A DNA stretch of 64,000 nt from Micromonospora sp. WMMD882. Lineage in GTDB: Bacteria; Actinomycetota; Actinomycetes; Mycobacteriales; Micromonosporaceae. The position numbers and the translations under genes are program-made. The notes under the pieces were generated by a model. That model saw nothing but the letters and a program-made list of their open reading frames with translations. It searched no databases and was not told where the DNA came from. Each line of letters starts with the position of its first letter. The first letter of the stretch is position 1. Positions 7,603-14,674 of this stretch are shown here, in pieces. The stretch spans positions 1,116,001 to 1,180,000 of the forward strand of contig NZ_CP114903.1 in NCBI RefSeq assembly GCF_027497255.1, written 5' to 3'.

Positions 7603-9293
7603 TGACCACCCCACTGCTGCCGGTGTACCTCCTCGTCGATCTGGCCGACACCGGCGTCCCGGCCGGCAAGGAGGAGCTGCTGAACCACGACGTCGACGCG
7701 TTGGTCGACTGGCTCGGGTCGGATCCGACGCTGGTCGAGCAGGTCCGGGTCTGCGTGCTCGGCTTCACCAGCGAGGTGATCTACGACCTGCCGATGACCG
7801 CCCCCGCCGACATCGGCCGGCTGCCCCCGATGCCGGTCGGCGGCCCCCGGTCGTACGCGGCCGTGCTGGCCGAGGTGCGTCGCCGGGTCGGCACGGAGCT
7901 GGCCGAGCTGGAGATGGACCTGCCGATCGCGGGACCGCTGGTGGTGCTGCTCACCGACGGCCCGCCCGCGCCGGACGACCAGTGGGAACCGGCGCTGCGG
8001 GAGCTGGTCGACAACCCTCGACAGCTCACCCTGATGCCGGTCTGGTGGGCGGACAGCCGGGTGCCCGGGCTGCCGGCGTATCCCGTCGGCGTCGGGCACC
8101 GCCGTGCCGTTCCCGGCGCCGGCGGCCTGCTCCGGGTCGTCGAGTCGCTGATCCGGAGCCACCTGAGCCAGCCGGACGCCCGCGTCGAGCACGTCCACGA
8201 CGGGCACGAGCGGGATGCACACGCCCGTGCCGAGCACGTCCACGACGGGCACGAGCGGGATGGACGCGCCCGCGACGGGTACGGCGCGACGACGCGGGCC
8301 GGGCGCACACCGCCCGGCCCGCGTCCGGCCGGTGTGCGGGGCGCCGCGCCCGTGCCGCCGCCGCGGCCCGCGGCGGAGCCGGAATGGGTCGGCGACTTCC
8401 AGCCGTACGCGGTGGGGCATCCCGGCCAGGCGGCCGTGGTCCGGCCGGCGCCCGACCCCGGCGAGTGGGACCGGCGGGACACCGTCCTCGACGGCGTCTG
8501 CCTGCGTGACGCGACCGGCGAGCCGGCCCTGGAGCTGCGCGCCGCCAGCGTGCGGGGGCTGTCCCACCGCTTCTACGGCACCGTCCGGCAGGACGACTAC
8601 GCGTTCCGGTGCACCGCCGACCAGCGGTACCTGGTCGCCGTCGTCTCGGACGGGGTGTCCAACAGCAGGCTGTCGCACAAGGCGGCCAACCTGGTGGCCC
8701 GGGTCGGCGCCGCCGAGGTGGCGAGGATGCTCGACCAGCGACCGCCGGAGGACCTGGACTGGCCGGAGCTGCTGCGTCAGCTCTCCGACCGGGTCGTGCT
8801 GCTCGCCGAGAAGCTCGTCGAGCCGCCGCCCGACGGAGGCCGGCCCGGGTACGGCGACGTGGCCCGGCATCTCGCCGCCACCGCCCTGTTCGCCGTGGTC
8901 GGGCTGCGCCGCGTGGACGGGGCGACCCCGGTGTGTCTCTTCGCGGTCGGCGACTCGTCGGCCTGGGTGCTGCGCCAGGGTGTCCGCTGGGAGCCGCAGC
9001 AGCCGGTCAAGAACGCCGACAGCGTGATCGCCACCGCCAGCACGGACGCGGTTCCGGTGAAACGGTCCGACTTCGACCCGCCGGTGACGACCCTGCTGCA
9101 CGCCGGGGACGTGCTGGTCCTGATGACCGACGGGGTCGGGGACCCGCTGGGCGACGGGGTCGGCACGGTCGGCCGGTTCCTGGCCGGGATGTGGGCCCGC
9201 CCGCCGGCGCCGTTGGCGTTCGCCGCGCAGGTCGACTTCGCCCGGCGGTCGCAGGACGACGACCGCACCGCCCTCGCGGTCTGGCCGGAGTGA
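7602..9293 (+). CDS. fusion of a degenerate vWA domain and a PP2C-type protein phosphatase
   Basis: ATG at 7602 shares one base with the upstream stop. Residues 1-190 resemble a vWA domain (PVYLLVDLADTGV ... VVLLTDGPPAPDD) but DxSxS is replaced by DLADT, so metal binding is probably impaired. A ~100-residue linker holds a 15-residue tandem repeat and Pro-rich sequence. Residues ~305-563 form a PP2C phosphatase: DDYAFR, SDGVSNS (D350), FAVGDSS, LMTDGVGD and DDRTALAVW are the expected metal-binding positions. It would dephosphorylate Ser/Thr targets, probably those of the adjacent kinases. Fusing vWA and PP2C merges two members of the TerY-P triad. The phosphatase call is firm; the first domain is less certain. 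Confidence 0.87.
   Translation: MTTPLLPVYLLVDLADTGVPAGKEELLNHDVDALVDWLGSDPTLVEQVRVCVLGFTSEVIYDLPMTAPADIGRLPPMPVGGPRSYAAVLAEVRRRVGTELAELEMDLPIAGPLVVLLTDGPPAPDDQWEPALRELVDNPRQLTLMPVWWADSRVPGLPAYPVGVGHRRAVPGAGGLLRVVESLIRSHLSQPDARVEHVHDGHERDAHARAEHVHDGHERDGRARDGYGATTRAGRTPPGPRPAGVRGAAPVPPPRPAAEPEWVGDFQPYAVGHPGQAAVVRPAPDPGEWDRRDTVLDGVCLRDATGEPALELRAASVRGLSHRFYGTVRQDDYAFRCTADQRYLVAVVSDGVSNSRLSHKAANLVARVGAAEVARMLDQRPPEDLDWPELLRQLSDRVVLLAEKLVEPPPDGGRPGYGDVARHLAATALFAVVGLRRVDGATPVCLFAVGDSSAWVLRQGVRWEPQQPVKNADSVIATASTDAVPVKRSDFDPPVTTLLHAGDVLVLMTDGVGDPLGDGVGTVGRFLAGMWARPPAPLAFAAQVDFARRSQDDDRTALAVWPE
8187..8276 (+). repeat. 45-bp tandem repeat in the linker of the vWA-PP2C protein
   Basis: Units 8187-8231 and 8232-8276 are identical over their first 31 bp and encode EHVHDGHERD followed by five variable residues. 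They add a His/Asp-rich flexible spacer between the two domains. The near-identity suggests recent duplication. Confidence 0.85.
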
Positions 9294-9297
9294 CGCC

Positions 9298-10269
9298 GTG
9301 GCCGACGGGATCCTCGACCGGGACGGGCTGGGCGGGCTCGGCCCCCAGATCGGGGAGGGCGGTCAGGCCCGGGTGTTCCACGCGCCGGGGTTGACGCTGC
9401 CGGACGCGCCCGGCCCGCTGGTGGTCAAGGAGTACAAGCCGGGCTGCGCGCCCCCGGCCGGGCTGCGGCGGCTGGTCGCGTTCCGCGCCGGCCTGGACCC
9501 GGACCGCCGGGACCGGCTGGACCAGCTCGCGGCCTGGCCGCTGCGGGTGGTCCGGGACGGCGACCGGACCGTCGGCGTCGTGCTGCCGCTGATCCCGGAC
9601 ACGTTCTTCCAGGACCGGGTGCTGCCCGGCACCGGTCGACGCGACCTCGCCCCCCGGGAGGTGCAGAACCTGCTGATCCCGCCGGCCCGGGCGCGCCAGG
9701 TGGGCATGCCGACGCCGACCGTCGAGCAACGACTGGTGATCTGCCGGGACTTCGCCGCCGCCCTGCACTTCGTGCACCAGCACCAACTGGTCGTCGGCGA
9801 CCTGAACGCCCGCAACGCCCTGTTCCGGACGACCGGGCGGCCCGCCGTGATCCTGGTCGACTGCGACGCGATCCGGGTCCGGGGCCGGGTCGCCAGCCAA
9901 CTCAACGCCCCGGACTGGGAGCCGCCCGAAGCGCAGCTCACCCAGTCCTCCGACTGCTACAAGTTCGGGCTGTTCGTGCTGCGCTGCCTGAGCACCGGCG
10001 AGCAACGGTCCACCACCCGGGACCCGGACCGCGCCGACGCCGCCCTCGACGAGGAGGGCCGCCGCCTGCTGCGCGCGACGCTGCGCGCCGTTCCCGCCGA
10101 ACGCCCGACCGCCTGGGACTGGGGCAGCTACCTCCAGTTCCGGCTCACCGGCCGGCGGCTGCCGCCCCGGCCCGCGTCACCGGTCCGCGCGACCGGCACG
10201 GTCGCCACGACCGGCTGGGTGCGGGACCCGGTGACCGGCCGCTGGACGCCGGGCCGGGCCGGGCCGTGA
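9298..10269 (+). CDS. divergent protein kinase-like protein (TerY-P triad kinase)
   Basis: GTG at 9298 lies 4 nt after the phosphatase stop. The 323-aa product aligns by eye over most of its length with the kinase domain encoded at 3918: IGEGGQARVF Gly loop, VVKEYKPG with K44, GDLNARN with D168, and VDCD with D190. It stops shortly after the kinase fold with a short VRDPVTGRW tail and lacks the long C-terminal extension of its paralogue. Kinases of this type are partners of TerY vWA and PP2C proteins. Key acidic residues are present, so activity is likely despite the altered HRD/DFG motifs. It overlaps the next gene by 4 nt (GTGA). Confidence 0.82.
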   Translation: MADGILDRDGLGGLGPQIGEGGQARVFHAPGLTLPDAPGPLVVKEYKPGCAPPAGLRRLVAFRAGLDPDRRDRLDQLAAWPLRVVRDGDRTVGVVLPLIPDTFFQDRVLPGTGRRDLAPREVQNLLIPPARARQVGMPTPTVEQRLVICRDFAAALHFVHQHQLVVGDLNARNALFRTTGRPAVILVDCDAIRVRGRVASQLNAPDWEPPEAQLTQSSDCYKFGLFVLRCLSTGEQRSTTRDPDRADAALDEEGRRLLRATLRAVPAERPTAWDWGSYLQFRLTGRRLPPRPASPVRATGTVATTGWVRDPVTGRWTPGRAGP

Positions 10270-11084
10270 TCCCGCGCTGCACCGTCTGCGGGCGGGCGGG
10301 GCCTGGCACGCGGCACGTGTCGCTGCACGGCGAGACGACCTGCGTCGGGCATCCCGTCCGGGTCCGGTGCGTGTTCTGCGGGCGGCCCGACGCCGACCCG
10401 CGTCCGGCCGGCTGGCAGCCGTTCGACCAGACGCTGCTGCGCTGCCCGACCTGCCTGGTGGACGCCGTCGAGACCCCCGGGCACCTGCGCCGGTGGCTGC
10501 CCGTGGCACGCGCGCGGCTCGCCGAGACCGGCGTGACGCTGCCGACCCGGGTACGGGTGCGCCTGGTCGGCCCGGCGGTGGCCCGGTCGCGGCTGCCGAC
10601 GCCGCACGACGGCCTGCTGCTCGGGCTGACCGAGCTGGTGACCGACGGACACGGCCGGACCCGGGCCACCGGCATCGCCGTGGTGGCCGGGCTCCCGCCG
10701 GTGATCTTCGGGCGGACCGTCGCGCACGAGATCGGGCACGCCTGGCTCGCCCAGCACGGGTACGCGCCCGTCGCCCCGCCGGTGGCGGAGGGGATCTGCG
10801 AGCTGTTCGCGTACGCCTGGCTGCGGCGGTGGCCCGCCCCGGTGGCCGAGCGGCTGCGGGACCAGATGCGCGCCAACCCCGACCCGGTCTACGGGGACGG
10901 CTTCCGCGCCGTGCACGCCGCCGTGACCCGCCACGGGCTGCCCGCCGTGCTCGACGCGGTGGCCCGTACCGGTCGGCTCCCACCCCCGGGGACCGGCGCG
11001 ACCGCCAGCCGTCCGTCAGATCCGGGCGTGGGCACGACACCGACCGGACCGGATCCGACCGCCTCGCCGGGGGAGCGACGATGA
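10266..11084 (+). CDS. DA1-like zinc metallopeptidase with N-terminal zinc-finger (LIM-like) cysteines
   Basis: GTG at 10266 overlaps the kinase stop. Of 272 residues, the first ~65 carry cysteine pairs (CTVC at 5-8, CVFC, CPTC) with intervening His, as in a LIM-like or treble-clef zinc module. The central domain has H154-E-I-G-H158 followed by VAEGICELFAYAWL, whose E175 or E179 would be the third zinc ligand. This spacing and the EG-C-E-AY-WL signature match the DA1-like peptidase family, known from plant DA1 (ubiquitin-activated peptidase) and from bacteria. The C-terminal ~40 residues are disordered. It sits inside the TerY-P-type operon, so it may be an effector protease controlled by phosphorylation (inference). 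Confidence 0.78.
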   Translation: MIPRCTVCGRAGPGTRHVSLHGETTCVGHPVRVRCVFCGRPDADPRPAGWQPFDQTLLRCPTCLVDAVETPGHLRRWLPVARARLAETGVTLPTRVRVRLVGPAVARSRLPTPHDGLLLGLTELVTDGHGRTRATGIAVVAGLPPVIFGRTVAHEIGHAWLAQHGYAPVAPPVAEGICELFAYAWLRRWPAPVAERLRDQMRANPDPVYGDGFRAVHAAVTRHGLPAVLDAVARTGRLPPPGTGATASRPSDPGVGTTPTGPDPTASPGERR

Positions 11085-11272
11085 CCCCTGACCACCCGGA
11101 CGGGCTGCCGGCGGACGTACGGGACCGGATGGTCGGGATCCTCACCGCCGCGCTCACCGACGCCTGGAACGCGGCGCTCGCCGCCGGGGCCGCGCCGGAC
11201 GACCTCGCCGAGATCGTCGCCGACCGGCGGCGGGCCGTCGCGCCGCCACCGGGCGCCGAGCCGACGCCGTGA
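11081..11272 (+). CDS. small hypothetical protein (63 aa), last gene of the operon
   Basis: ATG at 11081 overlaps the peptidase stop (ATGA) and is preceded by GGGGGAGCGACG. The 63-aa product has one predicted amphipathic helix pair (about 10-50: VRDRMVGILTAALTDAW, then LAEIVADRRRA) and a Pro-rich tail. No family is recognised. Translational coupling and normal codon bias argue that it is real. A regulatory or adaptor role for the adjacent peptidase is possible but unsupported. No clear terminator was found in the 175 bp that follow. Confidence 0.55.
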   Translation: MTPDHPDGLPADVRDRMVGILTAALTDAWNAALAAGAAPDDLAEIVADRRRAVAPPPGAEPTP

Positions 11273-11447
11273 CCGGAGCCCGCCGCCCGTCGGACCGGCG
11301 GTGACCGGAGTCCCGCCGGGGGCAGCCGTACCGCCGACCGGCCGTCCCCCGACCCGGTGGTCCGGGCCGACCGCGGGGCCAGTCACCGCCGCCGGCCGCG
11401 TCACGGCAGCGTGGCGCTGCTGACAGCCCCCCGGTCCAGGGTGGACG

Positions 11448-14400
11448 ATGGCCGGCATGACGTCCGGACCGGCGACGCCGGCATTTCCGTCCCCCGGAGC
11501 GTCCTTCATCGGGCGCAGATCCGAACTCGACCGCCTCGGCGACTGGCTCGCCGCGACCCGGGACCACGTCCCCGCCACCGGGTTCGTCAGCGGTGAGGCC
11601 GGCGTGGGCAAGAGCCGACTGCTGCGGGAGTTCGCCGCCGCGGCCCGCCGCGCCGACGCGACGGTCCTCTGGGGCGGCTGCGTGGCGCTGGGCACCGGGT
11701 CGCTGCCGTACACGCCGCTGCTCGACGCGTTGCGCCGGCTGGTCCGGGAGCGTGGCGAGGAGGCGGTACGGCGACTCGGCGGCCCGGCGTACGCGGAGCT
11801 GAGCAACCTGGTCTCCGACGGCGGCGCGTCGCCGGGCGAGCCGAACCCCCAGCGGCGGGTCTTCGACGCGATCCTGCGCCTGCTCGACCGGATGGGCGCG
11901 CACGCGCCCACCGTGCTGATCTTCGAGGATCTGCACTGGGCCGACCCGTCCACCCTGGACCTGGTGCTCTACCTGACCCGGGCGTGGACCGACGAGCGGG
12001 TGCTGCTGCTGGGCAGTTACCGGTCCACCGACCTGGACCGGCGGCACCCGCTGCGGGCGCTGCTCGCCGAGCCGGACTTCACCCGCCGGATCCGTCGGCT
12101 CGACCTGCCCCGCTTCACCCGGGACGAGCTGGAGCTGTTCCTCCGGGACGCCGCCGGCGGCGAGGTGGACGAGCGCCTGGTCAGCCGGTACTTCGAGCTC
12201 TCCGAGGGTAACGCCTTCTTCGTCGAGGAGCTGATGGTCGCCGGCGTGCTGACCGACCCGGCGACGGCCCGGCTGCCCGGCTCGCTGCGTGACGTGATGC
12301 TGTCCCGCTTCGAGCTGCTCGGCGAGGACGCCGCCGACGTGATCCGGGCGGCGGCCACCGCCGGCCGCCGGGTCGGCCACCGCCTCCTCGCGCAGGTCTG
12401 TGAGCTGCCCGACCGGGCGCTGCTCAGAGCCCTGCGGGAGTGCGTGGACAAGCACATGGTGGTGACCGAGCCGGACGACGACAGCTACGTGTTCCGGCAC
12501 GCGCTGCTACGCGAGGCGGTCTACCAGGATCTCCTCCCCGGCGAGCGGATCCGGCTGCACGCGGCGCTGGCCCGGGCGCTGTCCAGCGACCCGGCGCTCG
12601 GTCTCGCCGAGGACCTCACCGCCGCGGCCGAGCTCGCCCACCACTGGTTCGCCGCGAACGACCATGCGCAGGCGTTGCGGGCCACGGTGCGGGCGGGGGA
12701 CATGGCCGTCCGGGTCCGGGCCTTCCGCGAGGCCGAGCAGCAGTACCATCGCGCGCTGGACCTGTGGTCGAGGCTGGTCGACCCGGAGTCGCTGGCCGGG
12801 ATGCCCCGGGAACGCGTGCTCGTCGCGGCGGCGGACGCCTGCCGGTGGTCCGGTCACGTGGACCGGGCGGTGCAGCTCGTCCGTGCCGCCCTCGCCGAGG
12901 TGGACCCGGCCGTCGACCCGGGACGCGCCGGTGAGCTGTACGAACGGCTCGGCAGCTACCTGTGGGAGGCCGGCGCGAGCGACGAGTCCCACCGGGCGTA
13001 CCAGCAGGCCGCGGAGCTGCTGGCCGGGCAGCCGCCCACCGCGGTGACCGCCCGGGTGCTGGCCGGACTCGCCACGGCGGACGTGCGGGCCGGCCGCTAC
13101 GCCGAGGGGCGGCGGGTCGGCGTCGAGGCGGTGGCGATGGCCCGCTCGGTCGGGGCCCGCGCCGAGGAGGGCCGGGCGCGCAACACCGTGGGTGTCGCGT
13201 CGACCATGCTGGGTCAGGCGACCGAGGGGGTGGCGGACCTGCGGGCCGCGCTGCGCATCGCCGAGGCCGTCGACCACCTGGAGGACCTGGTCCGGGCGTA
13301 CGGGAACCTCGCCGTCGCCCTGGAGCACGCCGGCCGGCTCACCGAGTCGGTCACGGTGGCCCTGGACGGCCTCGAGCTCGTTCGGCGACGGGGTCTGGAA
13401 CAGACCCGGGGCGGCGGGGTGCTGGCCAACAATGCCGCCGCCACCCTGGTGCTGCTGGGCCGGTGGGACGAGGCCACCGCCATCGTCGAGGACGTGCTCC
13501 GGCACCGGCCGGTCCAGGAGACCAGCTACCCCCGGCTGACCCTCGCCGAGGTCAAGGTGGCCCGGGGCGCGTTCGACGAGGCGGCGGTGCTGCTCGCGAC
13601 CGTCGGCGAGGCCACCGGGGCGACCGGTGACCCACGGTTCCGGGGGCCGCTGTACACCTGCGCCGCCGAGCTGGCCATCTGGCGCGGTGACCTCGACCGG
13701 GCCCGTTCGACGGTGGCGGACGGTATGGCCGAGCTCGTCGGCGTGGAGAACGAGCTGGTCCTGCTCCGGCTCGCCGCGGTCGGGCTGCGGACCGCCGCGG
13801 ACGAGTGCCTGCGGGCGCGGGCGCTGCCCGACGCGGCGCCCGCCGGCCGGGACGCCCTGGCCCGGGCCGACGAGCTGCTGGCGCTGGCCCGTCGGGTGAC
13901 GCCCGACCCGTCCGACTCCGCCGAGACCGCCGCGTTGCTGCGGCTCTGCCTGGCCGAGCGGGCCCGGGCCGACGCCGCCGACGACCCGGCCGGCTGGGCC
14001 TCGGTCGCCGACGTCTGGTCGGCCCTGGACCGCCCCTACCCGGCGGCGTACGCGCGCTGGCGGGAGGCGGAGGCCGCGGTCGTCGCCGGTCGACCGGACC
14101 GCGCGGCGGAAGCGGCGCGGTCCGCGTACGGGGTGGCCGTGCGGTTGTCCGCCGAGCCGCTGCGCGCCGAGCTGACGGCGCTGGCCCGGCACGCCCGACT
14201 GGACCTGACCGGCGGGTCCGAGCCACCCGCGCCGCCGGAGCCGGCCGCCCGCCCGGACCCGTTCGGCCTGACCAGCCGGGAACGCGAGGTGCTCGGGCAC
14301 CTGTGCGCCGGCCGCACCAACCGGCAGATCGCGGCCGAGCTGGTGATCTCCCAGCGGACGGCGAGCGTGCACGTCTCCCACATCCTCACCAAGCTCGGCG

Positions 14401-14606
14401 TGCCCACCCGGGCCGCCGCCGCGACGCTGGCCCACCGGCTGCGTCTGGTCGACGGCGACGGGGAACAGGTGACGGGCCGGTCCGCGCCCCGCCAGCCGGC
14501 CGACCGCGACCGGCCGATCGCCCGACCCACCCCCCGCCCGTCCGGCGCCAGCACACCCGGCCGGCCAGAAACCCGCAATACGCAGAGAAACGTAAGCGAC
14601 GGGTAG
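11448..14606 (+). CDS. LAL-family LuxR transcriptional regulator (AAA/STAND ATPase plus TPR-like plus HTH)
   Basis: The 1052-aa frame begins at ATG 11448; ATG 11457 (MTSGP) is an equally good start. An N-terminal ATPase carries Walker A GEAGVGKS (about 49-56) and Walker B VLIFEDLHWAD. Winged-helix and TPR-like helical sequence fills the middle. A LuxR-type HTH lies at about 938-1000 (LTSREREVLGHL ... RTASVHVSHIL). LAL proteins are large ATP-dependent activators that sense a ligand through the helical region. The gene stands between the TerY-P-type operon and the caspase gene, which starts 69 nt after its stop, so the most likely targets are the neighbouring promoters (inference). The last ~45 residues are low-complexity. 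Confidence 0.9.
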   Translation: MAGMTSGPATPAFPSPGASFIGRRSELDRLGDWLAATRDHVPATGFVSGEAGVGKSRLLREFAAAARRADATVLWGGCVALGTGSLPYTPLLDALRRLVRERGEEAVRRLGGPAYAELSNLVSDGGASPGEPNPQRRVFDAILRLLDRMGAHAPTVLIFEDLHWADPSTLDLVLYLTRAWTDERVLLLGSYRSTDLDRRHPLRALLAEPDFTRRIRRLDLPRFTRDELELFLRDAAGGEVDERLVSRYFELSEGNAFFVEELMVAGVLTDPATARLPGSLRDVMLSRFELLGEDAADVIRAAATAGRRVGHRLLAQVCELPDRALLRALRECVDKHMVVTEPDDDSYVFRHALLREAVYQDLLPGERIRLHAALARALSSDPALGLAEDLTAAAELAHHWFAANDHAQALRATVRAGDMAVRVRAFREAEQQYHRALDLWSRLVDPESLAGMPRERVLVAAADACRWSGHVDRAVQLVRAALAEVDPAVDPGRAGELYERLGSYLWEAGASDESHRAYQQAAELLAGQPPTAVTARVLAGLATADVRAGRYAEGRRVGVEAVAMARSVGARAEEGRARNTVGVASTMLGQATEGVADLRAALRIAEAVDHLEDLVRAYGNLAVALEHAGRLTESVTVALDGLELVRRRGLEQTRGGGVLANNAAATLVLLGRWDEATAIVEDVLRHRPVQETSYPRLTLAEVKVARGAFDEAAVLLATVGEATGATGDPRFRGPLYTCAAELAIWRGDLDRARSTVADGMAELVGVENELVLLRLAAVGLRTAADECLRARALPDAAPAGRDALARADELLALARRVTPDPSDSAETAALLRLCLAERARADAADDPAGWASVADVWSALDRPYPAAYARWREAEAAVVAGRPDRAAEAARSAYGVAVRLSAEPLRAELTALARHARLDLTGGSEPPAPPEPAARPDPFGLTSREREVLGHLCAGRTNRQIAAELVISQRTASVHVSHILTKLGVPTRAAAATLAHRLRLVDGDGEQVTGRSAPRQPADRDRPIARPTPRPSGASTPGRPETRNTQRNVSDG

Positions 14607-14674
14607 TGACGGGATCCGGGTCGGGGCGTACTGTCCACACCGGAATCAGCCGTTCGTCGAGTCTGGGGGAAGCG

